Positions 47,301 to 56,172 of a DNA stretch of 64,000 bases are shown here, piece by piece (the stretch's first letter is position 1; each line of letters starts with the position of its first letter). The stretch spans positions 62,001 to 126,000 of the forward strand of contig JACRKC010000093.1 of assembly GCA_016235555.1 (NCBI GenBank). Direction: 5' to 3'. The position numbers and the translations under genes are program-made. The notes beneath the pieces were generated by a model. It made no database searches and was not told the origin of the DNA. It saw nothing but the letters and a program-made list of their open reading frames with translations. The DNA is from Verrucomicrobiota bacterium (GTDB lineage Bacteria; Verrucomicrobiota; Verrucomicrobiia; Opitutales; Opitutaceae).

Positions 47301-47978
47301 ATGCGCATCCTCGTGATCGAAGACGAACCCCGGCTCGCTGGCCACATCTCCCGCGCGCTGGCCCGCCGGGGCCACACCCTCGCCATGAAGCACGACGGCG
47401 CCGAAGGCCTCCGGGCGGCCCTGGCCGACGCCCCCGATCTGCTCGTCCTCGATCTCAACCTCCCCACGCTGGATGGCCTCGCCGTGCTCGCAAAACTCCG
47501 CCAGGCCAAGTGCCCGTCGCGCGTGCTCGTCCTCACCGCGCGCGGCGAAGTCGTCGATCGCATCAAGGGCCTCGAAGCCGGCGCCGACGACTACCTCGCC
47601 AAGCCCTTTTCCATGGAGGAACTCGCGGCGCGCGTCGAGGCGCTCGGCCGCCGCGGCGGCGCCACGAGCGCGTCCGACCTGTTCCGCCTCGCCGATCTCC
47701 ACATGGACGTGATCCATCGCCGCGTCACCCGCGGCGGCCGGCCGATCGCCCTCTCCCCCCGCGAATTCGACGTGCTGCAGGTGCTCATGCAGGAGCCCGG
47801 CCGGCCGTTTTCCCGGACCGAACTCTGTGAACGCGTCTGGCAGCGCGATCACGAATACGACACCCGCACGGTCGAAATCTTCATCACCCGCCTTCGTAAA
47901 AAGATCGACTCGCCGTTCTCCGCGCCGCTCATCCACACGCTCCGCGGCGTCGGCTACGTCATCCGCCTGCCGGACTAG
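47301..47978 (+). CDS. OmpR/PhoB-family response regulator
   Basis: 225 aa from the ATG at 47301. Receiver: IEDEP (acidic pair), LLVLDLNLPTLDG with phospho-acceptor Asp51, VLTARGE, and YLAKPFS with Lys101. The C-terminal winged helix carries SPREFDVLQVLMQEPGRPFS and TVEIFITRLRKKID. Pairs with the kinase two genes on; between them is a cupredoxin. Likely regulates the downstream porin-like gene or copper/redox response, which is inference. Confidence 0.94.
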   Translation: MRILVIEDEPRLAGHISRALARRGHTLAMKHDGAEGLRAALADAPDLLVLDLNLPTLDGLAVLAKLRQAKCPSRVLVLTARGEVVDRIKGLEAGADDYLAKPFSMEELAARVEALGRRGGATSASDLFRLADLHMDVIHRRVTRGGRPIALSPREFDVLQVLMQEPGRPFSRTELCERVWQRDHEYDTRTVEIFITRLRKKIDSPFSAPLIHTLRGVGYVIRLPD

Positions 47979-47992
47979 CGCACCCTACTCCC

Positions 47993-48637
47993 ATGCGTTT
48001 CCGCCTGTCCCTGCTCCTGCCCCTGCTCTGCGCCACCCCCGCGAGCGCCCTCGCCCAAGCCGCCATCGAAGGTCGCGTCACGCTCCTCAAGACGCGCTCC
48101 GCGCCCGTGATGAACAAACGCTACGAGATCGTGGCCAAGGGCGGCGTGCTCGCCACCAACCCGCCGCTCGCCGTCGTCTACCTCGAGGGCGAATTTCCGC
48201 CGCCCCGCGTCCCCCCGCTCGCACAGCTCGCGCAGAAGGACCTCGCCTTCATCCCCGGCCTCCTCCCGGTGCAGGCCGGCACCCGCGTTGAGTTCCCCAA
48301 TTTCGACGATCTCTACCACAACATCTTTTCCTTCTCGCCCGCCAAACGCTTCGACCTCGGCCGCTACCGGCCCGACGAAAAGCCCGTGCCCTCGGTCACC
48401 TTCGACGAGCCCGGCCTCGTGACCCTCCGCTGCGATATCCACGAACACATGCGCGCGCTCATCCTCGTGCTGGCCACGCCGCACTTCGTGATGACCGACA
48501 CCGACGGCCGCTTCCGCCTCGGCGGTCTCCCGCACGGCCGTTACCATGTGCGCGCCTGGATCGACAGCAAGACCACCACCCCGCCGCGCGCGGTCGACCT
48601 GACGGCCGGCGAGACCATCCGCGTCGATTTCCCGTGA
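47993..48637 (+). CDS. Secreted cupredoxin-type protein
   Basis: 214 aa, 14 bases after the regulator. Signal peptide (FRLSLLLPLLCATPASALAQA). NFDDLYHNIFSF and TLRCDIHEHMRALI supply His109, Cys147, His150 and Met153, a type-1 copper set. The C-terminal part (TDGRFRLGGLPHGRYHVRAW) is a carboxypeptidase-regulatory-like beta fold. It should bind a copper ion in the periplasm. Location between regulator and kinase genes suggests it takes part in, or is controlled by, the two-component system. Confidence 0.82.
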   Translation: MRFRLSLLLPLLCATPASALAQAAIEGRVTLLKTRSAPVMNKRYEIVAKGGVLATNPPLAVVYLEGEFPPPRVPPLAQLAQKDLAFIPGLLPVQAGTRVEFPNFDDLYHNIFSFSPAKRFDLGRYRPDEKPVPSVTFDEPGLVTLRCDIHEHMRALILVLATPHFVMTDTDGRFRLGGLPHGRYHVRAWIDSKTTTPPRAVDLTAGETIRVDFP

Positions 48638-48650
48638 CCGGCCGCCCGTT

Positions 48651-48729
48651 GTAGGAGCCTGCTTGCAGGCGATTACCTCCCCCTCCCGCCTGCCCCACCC
48701 GCCATGAATCGCCTGCAAGCAGGCTCCTC
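48651..48729. repeat. REPIN, GTAGGAGCCTGCTTGCAGG family, copy 2
   Basis: Full GTAG head at 48651; the inverse arm runs to 48729. The right arm contains the kinase start codon (48704) and encodes its first residues, NRLQAGS. Confidence 0.85.
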
Positions 48730-50395
48730 CCCCCAGGCAGATGCACGCCCGTCCCGCGTCGCCGGCTTCCGCACGAAGCTGCTCGTGGCGATGATGCTCG
48801 TGGTCACCGGCGTCACCGCCCTCGCGCTGTCGCTCGCCGAACGCAACCTCGTCGCCGGCGCCGAGCGCGACCTCGAGCGCGACTTCGCCGCCGAACTCTC
48901 CGCCCGCCAGCGCGCGGCGGCGATCCGCCACGCCGCCCTCGCCGAACGCTGCCGGGCGCTCGTGCGCCGGCCCCGCATCCAGGCCGCGCTCGAGGAATTT
49001 CGCGAGGCGCTCTACGACAACGCCGAGGACGAGTTGCGCGACATCACCGAATCAGCCGCCGAGCCCGCCGCCCCCCGCACCACCCCCATCCTGCGGGCGC
49101 GGTTCTACCGCTTTCTCGACCAGACCGGCGCCGTCATCCCGCCCGCCAAACCGAAAAACCTCCCGAGCGCGGGTGAGCTGGACCCGGCCGACACCGCGAA
49201 ACTCGCCCTCCCGGGCCTGCCCGCCGAACAGCAGCTCGGCTATCTCGCCCCGCGCGACGGTGCGGTCGTGGAACTCATCGCCATGCCGATCGTGTCGCTC
49301 GACAACGGCGAGGTCATCTCCGCCCTCATCCTCGGCTCCAAGCCGGTCGAGTTCACCACCGGCCCCGCCACCGCCGGCCTCTGGTTCGGCGGCCGGCTGT
49401 ATCTGACAAGCCCGCACGCCGGCACCCTCGCCCCGGAAGTCGAGCGCATGCTCGCGGCCGACCGCGAGGCCGGCCCGCCGCGCCGGATTTCCCTCGCGGG
49501 CGAGGCCCACCTGCTCTTCGCCAAACGCCTGAATCCCGGCTCGCGCTTCCCGCCGGCCTACGAAGTGTGCGTCTATTCGCTCGCCGGCCTCAACGCGCGC
49601 CAGTGGCAGTTGCGCTGGCAGGTGGTCGGCTCCGGTGCCGGGCTCCTCCTCGTCGGCCTGCTCGCGAGCCAGTTCCTCTCGCGCCGCCTCTCCGCGCCCG
49701 TCGAGCAACTCGCCGTCGACTCCGAGCGCTCCGCGCGCTTCTCCGCCGACGCCTCGCACCAGCTCAAGACTCCCGTCACCGTCCTCCGCGCCGGTCTCGA
49801 GGAACTCATGACCCGCGAGAACCTCACCCCCGAGGAGTGCGCCGAGATCTCCGCCCTCATCCACCAGACCTACCGTCTCTCCAGCCTGATCGAGGATCTG
49901 CTGCTGCTCTCGCGCATGGACGCCGGCCGGCTCAAACTCGACCTCACCGCCGTCAATCTCACCCAGCTCATCGAGGCCTCCCTCGACGATCTCAGCGCGC
50001 TGCCCGACGATCATGAGATCGCAGTCGAAACCGCCTTTCCCGCCGGCCTGCTCATCGCCGGCGAAAAACGCTACACCGCCATCATCCTCCAAAACCTCCT
50101 CGAGAACGCCCGCAAATACAACCGCCCCGGCGGCTCCATCCGCCTCGCCGCCCGGGCCGAACACGGGGCCGTGTTTCTCTCCATCGCCAACACCGGCGGC
50201 CCGATCTCCTCCGCCGCCCAGGCCCACATCTTCGAGCGTTTCCACCGCGGCGCGATCGGCGAAAACGTCCCCGGCTACGGCCTCGGCCTCAATCTCGCCC
50301 GCGAACTCGCCCGCCTCCATCAAGGCGATCTTCGTCTTGTGCGCTCGGACGATTCATGGACAGAGTTCGAGGTGCGCTTCCGCCCCGCCCCATGA
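48704..50395 (+). CDS. Membrane sensor histidine kinase
   Basis: 563 aa. After a short tail encoded by a REPIN arm come a first TM (TKLLVAMMLVVTGVTALALS), a long extracytoplasmic sensor region (about 50-310) and a second TM (LRWQVVGSGAGLLLVGLLAS). HisKA is FSADASHQLKTPVTVLRAG with phospho-acceptor His352; the N box is LQNLLENARKYNRPGG, and GYGLGLNLARELARLH is G2. Start choice: only ATG before the first TM. Overlaps the next gene by 4 bases. Confidence 0.92.
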   Translation: MNRLQAGSSPQADARPSRVAGFRTKLLVAMMLVVTGVTALALSLAERNLVAGAERDLERDFAAELSARQRAAAIRHAALAERCRALVRRPRIQAALEEFREALYDNAEDELRDITESAAEPAAPRTTPILRARFYRFLDQTGAVIPPAKPKNLPSAGELDPADTAKLALPGLPAEQQLGYLAPRDGAVVELIAMPIVSLDNGEVISALILGSKPVEFTTGPATAGLWFGGRLYLTSPHAGTLAPEVERMLAADREAGPPRRISLAGEAHLLFAKRLNPGSRFPPAYEVCVYSLAGLNARQWQLRWQVVGSGAGLLLVGLLASQFLSRRLSAPVEQLAVDSERSARFSADASHQLKTPVTVLRAGLEELMTRENLTPEECAEISALIHQTYRLSSLIEDLLLLSRMDAGRLKLDLTAVNLTQLIEASLDDLSALPDDHEIAVETAFPAGLLIAGEKRYTAIILQNLLENARKYNRPGGSIRLAARAEHGAVFLSIANTGGPISSAAQAHIFERFHRGAIGENVPGYGLGLNLARELARLHQGDLRLVRSDDSWTEFEVRFRPAP

Positions 50396-51669
50396 GCCGC
50401 GCCCGATCCATCCGCTCGTTCGCCCGCGGCCTGGCGGTCCTCTTCGTCCTCCTGGTCCCAATCTCTCGCGTCGCCGCCGCCAACGAAGACGCCCTCGACC
50501 GCCTCGAAGAAACGCTCACGTTCGCCACCCCCGACGCGCAAGCACGCGCCCGCCTCAGCGGCCTCATCGATCTCGAGCAATACCATTTCCAGTTGCCGCC
50601 CCCCGGCGTCATCCGCGCCACTGGCAACGATCTCTTCACTCCCCGCCTCACGCTCTTCCTCGACGCCCAGCTCGGCTCGCAGCTCTACCTCTTCGCCCAA
50701 GCCCGCTGGGATCGTGGCTTCGATCCCCAGCCGGCGCACGGCCGTGTGCGTCTCGACGAATACGCGCTGCGCTACACCCCGTGGCCCGACGGCCGCCTCT
50801 CGGTCCAAGCCGGCCGCTTCGGCACCATCGTCGGCAACTGGACCCCGCGTCACGGCGCGTGGACGGATGCGTTCATCAGCGCACCTCTCGCTTACGAGCA
50901 GCTCACCGGCCTCTGGGACCGCGAAGCCATCACCAACCCGGTCGCCCTCCTGCGCTGGTCCCACGTGCGCAGCGGCCTCCCCGCCGCCATCACCGCGCGC
51001 GAGAAGGACCTCCGCATTCCGGTCCTCTGGGGCCCGGCCTACGCCACCGGCTTCGCGCTTTCCGGCGACCTCGGAAAGTTCGGCTACGCCGCCGAGATCA
51101 AACACGCCCCCGTCTCGTCGCGACCCGAGACGTGGGAGCCCGGCCAGGTTTCCTTCGCGCATCCGAGCATCGGCGCGCGCCTGCGCTACCGGCCCAACGC
51201 AATGTGGAACCTCGGTTTCTCCGCCACGAGCGGCACCTACCTCACCCCCGCCGCCGAGCGCACCCTGCTGCCGCGCCATGGCCGCGGCGACTACCGGCAA
51301 ATCACCCTCGGCCAGGATCTCGTCGTAGCCTGGCACCACTGGCAGTTCTGGGCCGAGGTCTTCGAAGCCCGCTATACCATCCCGGTCGTCGGCGATGCCG
51401 ACTTGGTTTCTTACTATGCCGAGGTGAAATACAAATTCTCCCCGCAACTCTCCGCCGCCGTCCGGTGGAACCAGCAGCTCTTCGGCGAAATCACCGACCG
51501 CACCGGCCCCGTCACATGGGGCAAGAACGCCTGGCGCCTCGACGCCGCCCCCGCGTGGCGCTTCACCCCGCACACGCAGCTCAAACTCCAATACAGCCTT
51601 CAGCACGGCGACACGGGCGCCCGCGCCTTCACCCACACCCTCGCCACGCAGTTCACGCTGCGGTTCTGA
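50392..51669 (+). CDS. Outer-membrane porin-like protein
   Basis: 425 aa from the ATG at 50392, overlapping the kinase stop (ATGA). Signal peptide (SFARGLAVLFVLLVPISRVAA) then alternating hydrophobic beta-strands (GSQLYLFAQARWDRGF, GRLSVQAGRFGTIVGNW, LSAAVRWNQQLFG) with a terminal FTLRF, as in beta-barrels. No porin family assignable; alginate-type or phosphate-selective porins are possible. Last gene of the regulator-cupredoxin-kinase run. Confidence 0.72.
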   Translation: MSRARSIRSFARGLAVLFVLLVPISRVAAANEDALDRLEETLTFATPDAQARARLSGLIDLEQYHFQLPPPGVIRATGNDLFTPRLTLFLDAQLGSQLYLFAQARWDRGFDPQPAHGRVRLDEYALRYTPWPDGRLSVQAGRFGTIVGNWTPRHGAWTDAFISAPLAYEQLTGLWDREAITNPVALLRWSHVRSGLPAAITAREKDLRIPVLWGPAYATGFALSGDLGKFGYAAEIKHAPVSSRPETWEPGQVSFAHPSIGARLRYRPNAMWNLGFSATSGTYLTPAAERTLLPRHGRGDYRQITLGQDLVVAWHHWQFWAEVFEARYTIPVVGDADLVSYYAEVKYKFSPQLSAAVRWNQQLFGEITDRTGPVTWGKNAWRLDAAPAWRFTPHTQLKLQYSLQHGDTGARAFTHTLATQFTLRF

Positions 51670-51761
51670 CCGTCCGCCAGCAACCGCCCGGCGAACTCAC
51701 GTCGCTGCTCCAGCACGCCGTCCCCGCCAACGGCCCCGCCTCCCCGCCCACCTCCTGCGCA

Positions 51762-51809
51762 CCGCAATCCCAAACTATGTCGCAATTGCGACATAGTTTG
51801 GGATTGCGG
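51762..51809. repeat. 48-bp perfect palindrome, copy 1
   Basis: CCGCAATCCCAAACTATGTC... pairs with its exact inverse, 31 bases upstream of the PaaX-like start codon. Identical to the copy at 52702 apart from a compensated T/C change. Confidence 0.9.
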
Positions 51810-51840
51810 CGTGGCGCGGCGGTAGCACGATGGCGGCGCC

Positions 51841-52617
51841 ATGCGTGCGTCGACCGAGGAGTTCCTCTACGTCCTGCTCTGGACCGCCGACTCGTTGATG
51901 CGCCCGTCGTGGCGCGACGCCTTCGCTCCCGACTTCGAGGCCTGGGCCTGGCGCAACCGCCTTGGCCGCCGCATCGCGCAGCTCCAACAGCGCAAACTGC
52001 TCGAGGAGCACCCGGCCAGCCAGCCCAGTCGACGCATCGTCCGGTTGACCGAGACCGGCCGGCTCACCGCGCTCGGAGGCCGCGATCCCGTCGCCCGCTG
52101 GGCGCGGACCTGGGACGGACGGTGGCGCCTGCTCCTCTTCGATCTGCCCTCGGCCGAAGTCGCCGTCCGCGCCAAACTGCGCCGCTACCTGCGTGCCGAG
52201 CAACTCGGTTACCTGCAAAACAGCGTGTGGCTCACGCCCGATTCCCTCGATGAGACCCGCCGGCTCGTGCACGGCATGCCCACGGATCCCGAAGGTTTTC
52301 TCCTGTTTGAAGGCCGGCCCGCCAGCGGTGAGACGGACTCCGCCATCGTGCGCGGTGCCTGGGATTTCCCCGCCATCAACGCCCGCTACGAACAATACCT
52401 TGCCATCGCCCGGACCGCGCCACGCCAATGGCCGCGCAACGATCCCGAGCGCGAACGCCTGCAAACCTGGGCCCGCCGCGAGCGCGCCGCCTGGAACCGC
52501 GCCGCCACCCTCGACCCCTTTCTCCCCCTCGCCCTGCTGCCAGATGGCTATCTCGGTCGCACCGCCTGGTCGGCCCGCACCGAAGCCTTCGCCGCACTCG
52601 CGCCGGGCCCGCTTTAG
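51841..52617 (+). CDS. PaaX-like transcriptional regulator
   Basis: 258 aa. N-terminal winged helix (STEEFLYVLLWTADSLM, RIAQLQQRKLLEEHP), then the Cas2-like central domain WDGRWRLLLFDLPSAEVAVR with YLQNSVWLTPDSLDE, and a helical C-terminal part (LDPFLPLALLPDGYLG), the PaaX order. PaaX represses phenylacetate genes in response to phenylacetyl-CoA, but no such genes are near. It is flanked by two copies of the 48-bp palindrome. Confidence 0.82.
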   Translation: MRASTEEFLYVLLWTADSLMRPSWRDAFAPDFEAWAWRNRLGRRIAQLQQRKLLEEHPASQPSRRIVRLTETGRLTALGGRDPVARWARTWDGRWRLLLFDLPSAEVAVRAKLRRYLRAEQLGYLQNSVWLTPDSLDETRRLVHGMPTDPEGFLLFEGRPASGETDSAIVRGAWDFPAINARYEQYLAIARTAPRQWPRNDPERERLQTWARRERAAWNRAATLDPFLPLALLPDGYLGRTAWSARTEAFAALAPGPL

Positions 52618-52701
52618 TCGGTGCCACATGATCCGACCACCGTCACCCGTCGCGCATCACCCCGCACCGCAAGGCCCGCCACGACTCACACCTCTCCGTC
52701 A

Positions 52702-52749
52702 CCGCAATCCCAAACCATGTCGCAATTGCGACATGGTTTGGGATTGCGG
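52702..52749. repeat. 48-bp perfect palindrome, copy 2
   Basis: CCGCAATCCCAAACCATGTC... and exact inverse, 85 bases downstream of the PaaX-like gene and 79 bases upstream of the sugar-dehydrogenase start. Differs from the 51762 copy by T to C in one arm matched by A to G in the other. Confidence 0.9.
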
Positions 52750-52828
52750 GGGAAAAACGGGAAAAGGGTTGGGCGCGGGCGATCGAGGCGGAGTTGCGGA
52801 GGGTCGATTTTGGGGCAGCGTGCGGCGC

Positions 52829-55800
52829 ATGAGCTATCCCGGGGTCGCACGCTTCGTCGCGGGGTTGGTCGTCGCGACGGGGCACGTCGCGGCGCAACCG
52901 CTCACCCGCGTCGCCGCCACGTCGCTGCGGCTGCCGGCCGTCCCGCCGCCCACGAGCTACACGACGGCGCGGGTCTGGCCGGCGCTGTCGTTCAACTTTC
53001 CCGTCGCACTCGTCTCGCCGCCCGGCGACACCCGCCGGCTTTTCGTCGTCGAGAAAGTCGGCCGCATCTGGGTCATCCCCGACGTCACCGCCGCGAGCCC
53101 CTCGCGCACGCTCTTCCTCGATCTCGCATCGCGCGTCGCGACGAACCCCGCCGACGCTTCCGACGAACGCGGCCTGCTCGCGCTCGCGTTTCATCCGGCC
53201 TTCGCGACCAACGGCCAGTTCTACGTCTGGTGGACCCTCAACACCACCACCGCCGCCGGCACCGGCCTCCACGACCGGCTCTCGCGCTTCCGCGTTTCGG
53301 CCAACGACCCCAACGTCGCCGAGCCCACCTCCGAGCAGCCGCTGCTCTCCCAGCGCGACGAGGCCGGCAATCACAACGGCGGCCAGCTCGCGTTCGGTCC
53401 CGATGGCTATCTCTACCTCTCGGTCGGCGACGAGGGGAACGCCGACGACACGCTCCAGAACAGCCAGCGCATCGACAAAGATTTTTTCAGCGGGATGTTC
53501 CGCCTCGATGTCGATCAACGCCCCGGCTCGCTCGCGCCGCACGCGCACGCGGCCGTCCACGCCGGCACCTACGCCGTGCCGCCCGACAACCCGTTCGTCG
53601 GCGCCACCGCCTTCAACGGCGCCGCGGTCAGGGCGGACGCCGTGCGCACCGAGTTCTGGGCCACCGGCCTGCGCAATCCCTGGCGTTTTTCGTTCGACTC
53701 CGCGACCGGCCGCCTCTGGTGCGCCGACGTCGGCCAGGGCGCGCGCGAGGAGATCGACCTGATTGTGCGCGGCGGCAACTACGGCTGGAACTACCGCGAG
53801 GGCACCATCGCCGGCCCGCGCGCCAGCCCTCCGGCCGCCAGCGCGACCACGTTCCTCCCGCCCGTCTGGGACTACGCGCGCGCGCAGGGTTCATCGGTGA
53901 CGGGTGGTCTCGTCTACCGCGGCCCGCTGCACGCGGCGCTCCACGGCAAATATCTCTTCGCCGATTTCGTGAGCGGCCGCATCTGGGCGCTCGATCCCGA
54001 CGGCGACAATCCCGTGCCCGACTCGCGCGTGCAACTGCTCGCCACCGACTCCGGCATCGCGAGCTTCGGCCTCAACCCCGCCACCGGCGACATCCTCCTC
54101 GCCGATCTCACCGAGGGCTCGATCCGCCGGCTCGTGCCGGGCACCGCGACCGGCGGCACGCAATTCCCCGCCACGCTCTCGGCGACAGGCGTGTTTTCCG
54201 CTACCGCCGCGCTCACGCCCGCCGCCGGCGTGGTCGCGTATGAGCCGAACGTCTCCTTCTGGTCCGACCACGCGCGCAAACGCCGCTGGTTCGCGCTGCC
54301 CGACACGGCGTCGCGCTTCGGCTTCGCCGCCACCGGCAACTGGTCGCTCCCCGCCGGTGCGGTCTGGGTGAAGCACTTCGACCTCGAGCTCACGCGCGGC
54401 GATCCCGCAACCGCCCGCCGCGTCGAGACGCGCCTCCTCGTGAAGACCGCCACCGGCGTCTACGGCCTCGGCTACCGCTGGAACGACACCCAAACCGACG
54501 CCACGCTCGTGCCCGACGCTGGCGCCGACGCGGACTTCGACGTCGTGGAAAACGGCGCTCCGCGCACGCAGACGTGGCGTTTCCCGAGCCGCGCCGAGTG
54601 CCTCGCCTGCCACACCGAGCGCGGCGGCTTCGCACTCAGTTTCAACACGCGCCAGCTCGACCGCACGAACGCTTTTCCCGGCGGCACGGCCAACACCGTC
54701 GCCGCGCTGGCGCAGGCCGGCTATCTCGACATTGCCACGGCCCCGCCATCCGCCGCGCTCCCCGCGCTCGCGGCCGCGGACGATGCGCGCGCGTCGATCG
54801 AAGCGCGCGCCCGCAGCTACCTCGACGCCAATTGCGCGCAATGCCACCAGCCCGGCGGCACCGCGCTCGGCGCGATCGATGCGCGCGCCTCCACGCCACT
54901 CTCGCTCGCAGGCCTCATCGACGGCGCGCTCCTCGACACCGGCGCCGATCCGGCCAACCGCGTGATCGTGCCGGGCGACGCGGCGCGCTCGCGGCTCCTG
55001 CACCGCCTCGCCGCGAGCCACGGGGCCGCGCGCATGCCGCCCATCGCCACGCGCGAGCGCGACCTCGCGGCCGAGTCGCTCCTCACCCAATGGATCGCCG
55101 CGCTTGCATCACCGCAGCCTGCGAGCCGGCTGATCAATCTCGCCACGCGTGCGCAGGCCGGCAATGGACCGACCGCGCTGATCGCCGGTTTCGTGATCGA
55201 GCCCGGGGCCGCCCGCACCGTGCTGCTTCGGGCGATCGGCCCCTCGCTGACCCAGTTTGGCGTGAGTGACGCCCTCGCCAGCCCCGTGCTGACTCTCTTC
55301 AATGCCTCCGGGCGGTCGGTGGCCAGGAACACGCGTTGGAGCACCGACGACGCCGATTTGTTTCGCGCGACGAGCGCGCAGGCCGGAGCGTTTCCCGTGC
55401 CCGAGGGCAGTTTCGATTCCGGCCTCGTCGTGACTCTGGTTCCGGGCGACTATTCGGCCCAAGTGACCGGCGCCCGCGAAACCGCCGGGGTGGCACTGCT
55501 CGAGGTCTATGCGGCCGACTCCTTCGTCGCCCCGGCCGCGCGCCTGATCAACCTGTCCGTCCGCGCCCACGTCGGCACCGGTGCGCAAATCCTCATCCCC
55601 GGCCTCGTCGTCGGACCCGGCGCCGCGAAGACCGTCCTCATCCGCGCCGTCGGTCCCGGACTCGCGCCATTCAACGTCGCCGGTTTTCTCGCCCAGCCCG
55701 TGCTCACGCTCTACCACGGCACCGAGGCTTTCCGCTCCAACACCCGCTGGAACACCGCCGCCAACGCCGCCGACATCCGCACCGCCGCGCAGCGCGTCGC

Positions 55801-55936
55801 CGCCTTTCCGCTCGCCGAGGGCGGCGCCGACAGCGCGCTGCTCGTCAGCCTCAGCCCCGGTCCCTATACCCTCCAGGTCGGCGGCGCAAACGACACCACT
55901 GGCGTGGCGCTCGTCGAGGTCTACGAAGTGCCCTGA
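52829..55936 (+). CDS. PQQ-type sugar dehydrogenase fused to diheme cytochrome and repeat domain
   Basis: 1035 aa from the ATG at 52829 with signal peptide (FVAGLVVATGHVAA). Residues 50-430: GSDH-type propeller (VEKVGRIWVIPD, ALAFHPAFATNGQFYVWW, HNGGQLAFGPDGYLYLSVGD, GLRNPWRFSFD). Residues 440-765: a segment with two c-type heme motifs, CLACH (Cys591) and CAQCH (Cys669), like SO2930-type proteins. Residues 767-1035: two copies of the RLINLATRAQAGNG/RLINLSVRAHVGTG domain common in Opitutaceae. It probably oxidises sugars or aldehydes and passes electrons to its own hemes. Confidence 0.85.
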   Translation: MSYPGVARFVAGLVVATGHVAAQPLTRVAATSLRLPAVPPPTSYTTARVWPALSFNFPVALVSPPGDTRRLFVVEKVGRIWVIPDVTAASPSRTLFLDLASRVATNPADASDERGLLALAFHPAFATNGQFYVWWTLNTTTAAGTGLHDRLSRFRVSANDPNVAEPTSEQPLLSQRDEAGNHNGGQLAFGPDGYLYLSVGDEGNADDTLQNSQRIDKDFFSGMFRLDVDQRPGSLAPHAHAAVHAGTYAVPPDNPFVGATAFNGAAVRADAVRTEFWATGLRNPWRFSFDSATGRLWCADVGQGAREEIDLIVRGGNYGWNYREGTIAGPRASPPAASATTFLPPVWDYARAQGSSVTGGLVYRGPLHAALHGKYLFADFVSGRIWALDPDGDNPVPDSRVQLLATDSGIASFGLNPATGDILLADLTEGSIRRLVPGTATGGTQFPATLSATGVFSATAALTPAAGVVAYEPNVSFWSDHARKRRWFALPDTASRFGFAATGNWSLPAGAVWVKHFDLELTRGDPATARRVETRLLVKTATGVYGLGYRWNDTQTDATLVPDAGADADFDVVENGAPRTQTWRFPSRAECLACHTERGGFALSFNTRQLDRTNAFPGGTANTVAALAQAGYLDIATAPPSAALPALAAADDARASIEARARSYLDANCAQCHQPGGTALGAIDARASTPLSLAGLIDGALLDTGADPANRVIVPGDAARSRLLHRLAASHGAARMPPIATRERDLAAESLLTQWIAALASPQPASRLINLATRAQAGNGPTALIAGFVIEPGAARTVLLRAIGPSLTQFGVSDALASPVLTLFNASGRSVARNTRWSTDDADLFRATSAQAGAFPVPEGSFDSGLVVTLVPGDYSAQVTGARETAGVALLEVYAADSFVAPAARLINLSVRAHVGTGAQILIPGLVVGPGAAKTVLIRAVGPGLAPFNVAGFLAQPVLTLYHGTEAFRSNTRWNTAANAADIRTAAQRVAAFPLAEGGADSALLVSLSPGPYTLQVGGANDTTGVALVEVYEVP

Positions 55937-56172
55937 TGCCGGCGGCCGCCCAGCGAGGTGCGCCGCGCCCGCACTCGGGCATCGGTCCGGCGCATCCCAA
56001 CCTCCCGGGAGATTCAGCCCTCTCCGGGCATCCGTCGGGTGGCGGATCGCATCCCGGAGAACGCTGCTCCGTCCGTGTCGCTCGTAAACGCAGCGCCGCG
56101 CTTGTTGTGCGGGACAAATTTCCTAATCGTTCGGACCTCGCGCCGCCACGCGCCCTGATTTTCGCTCCCACC

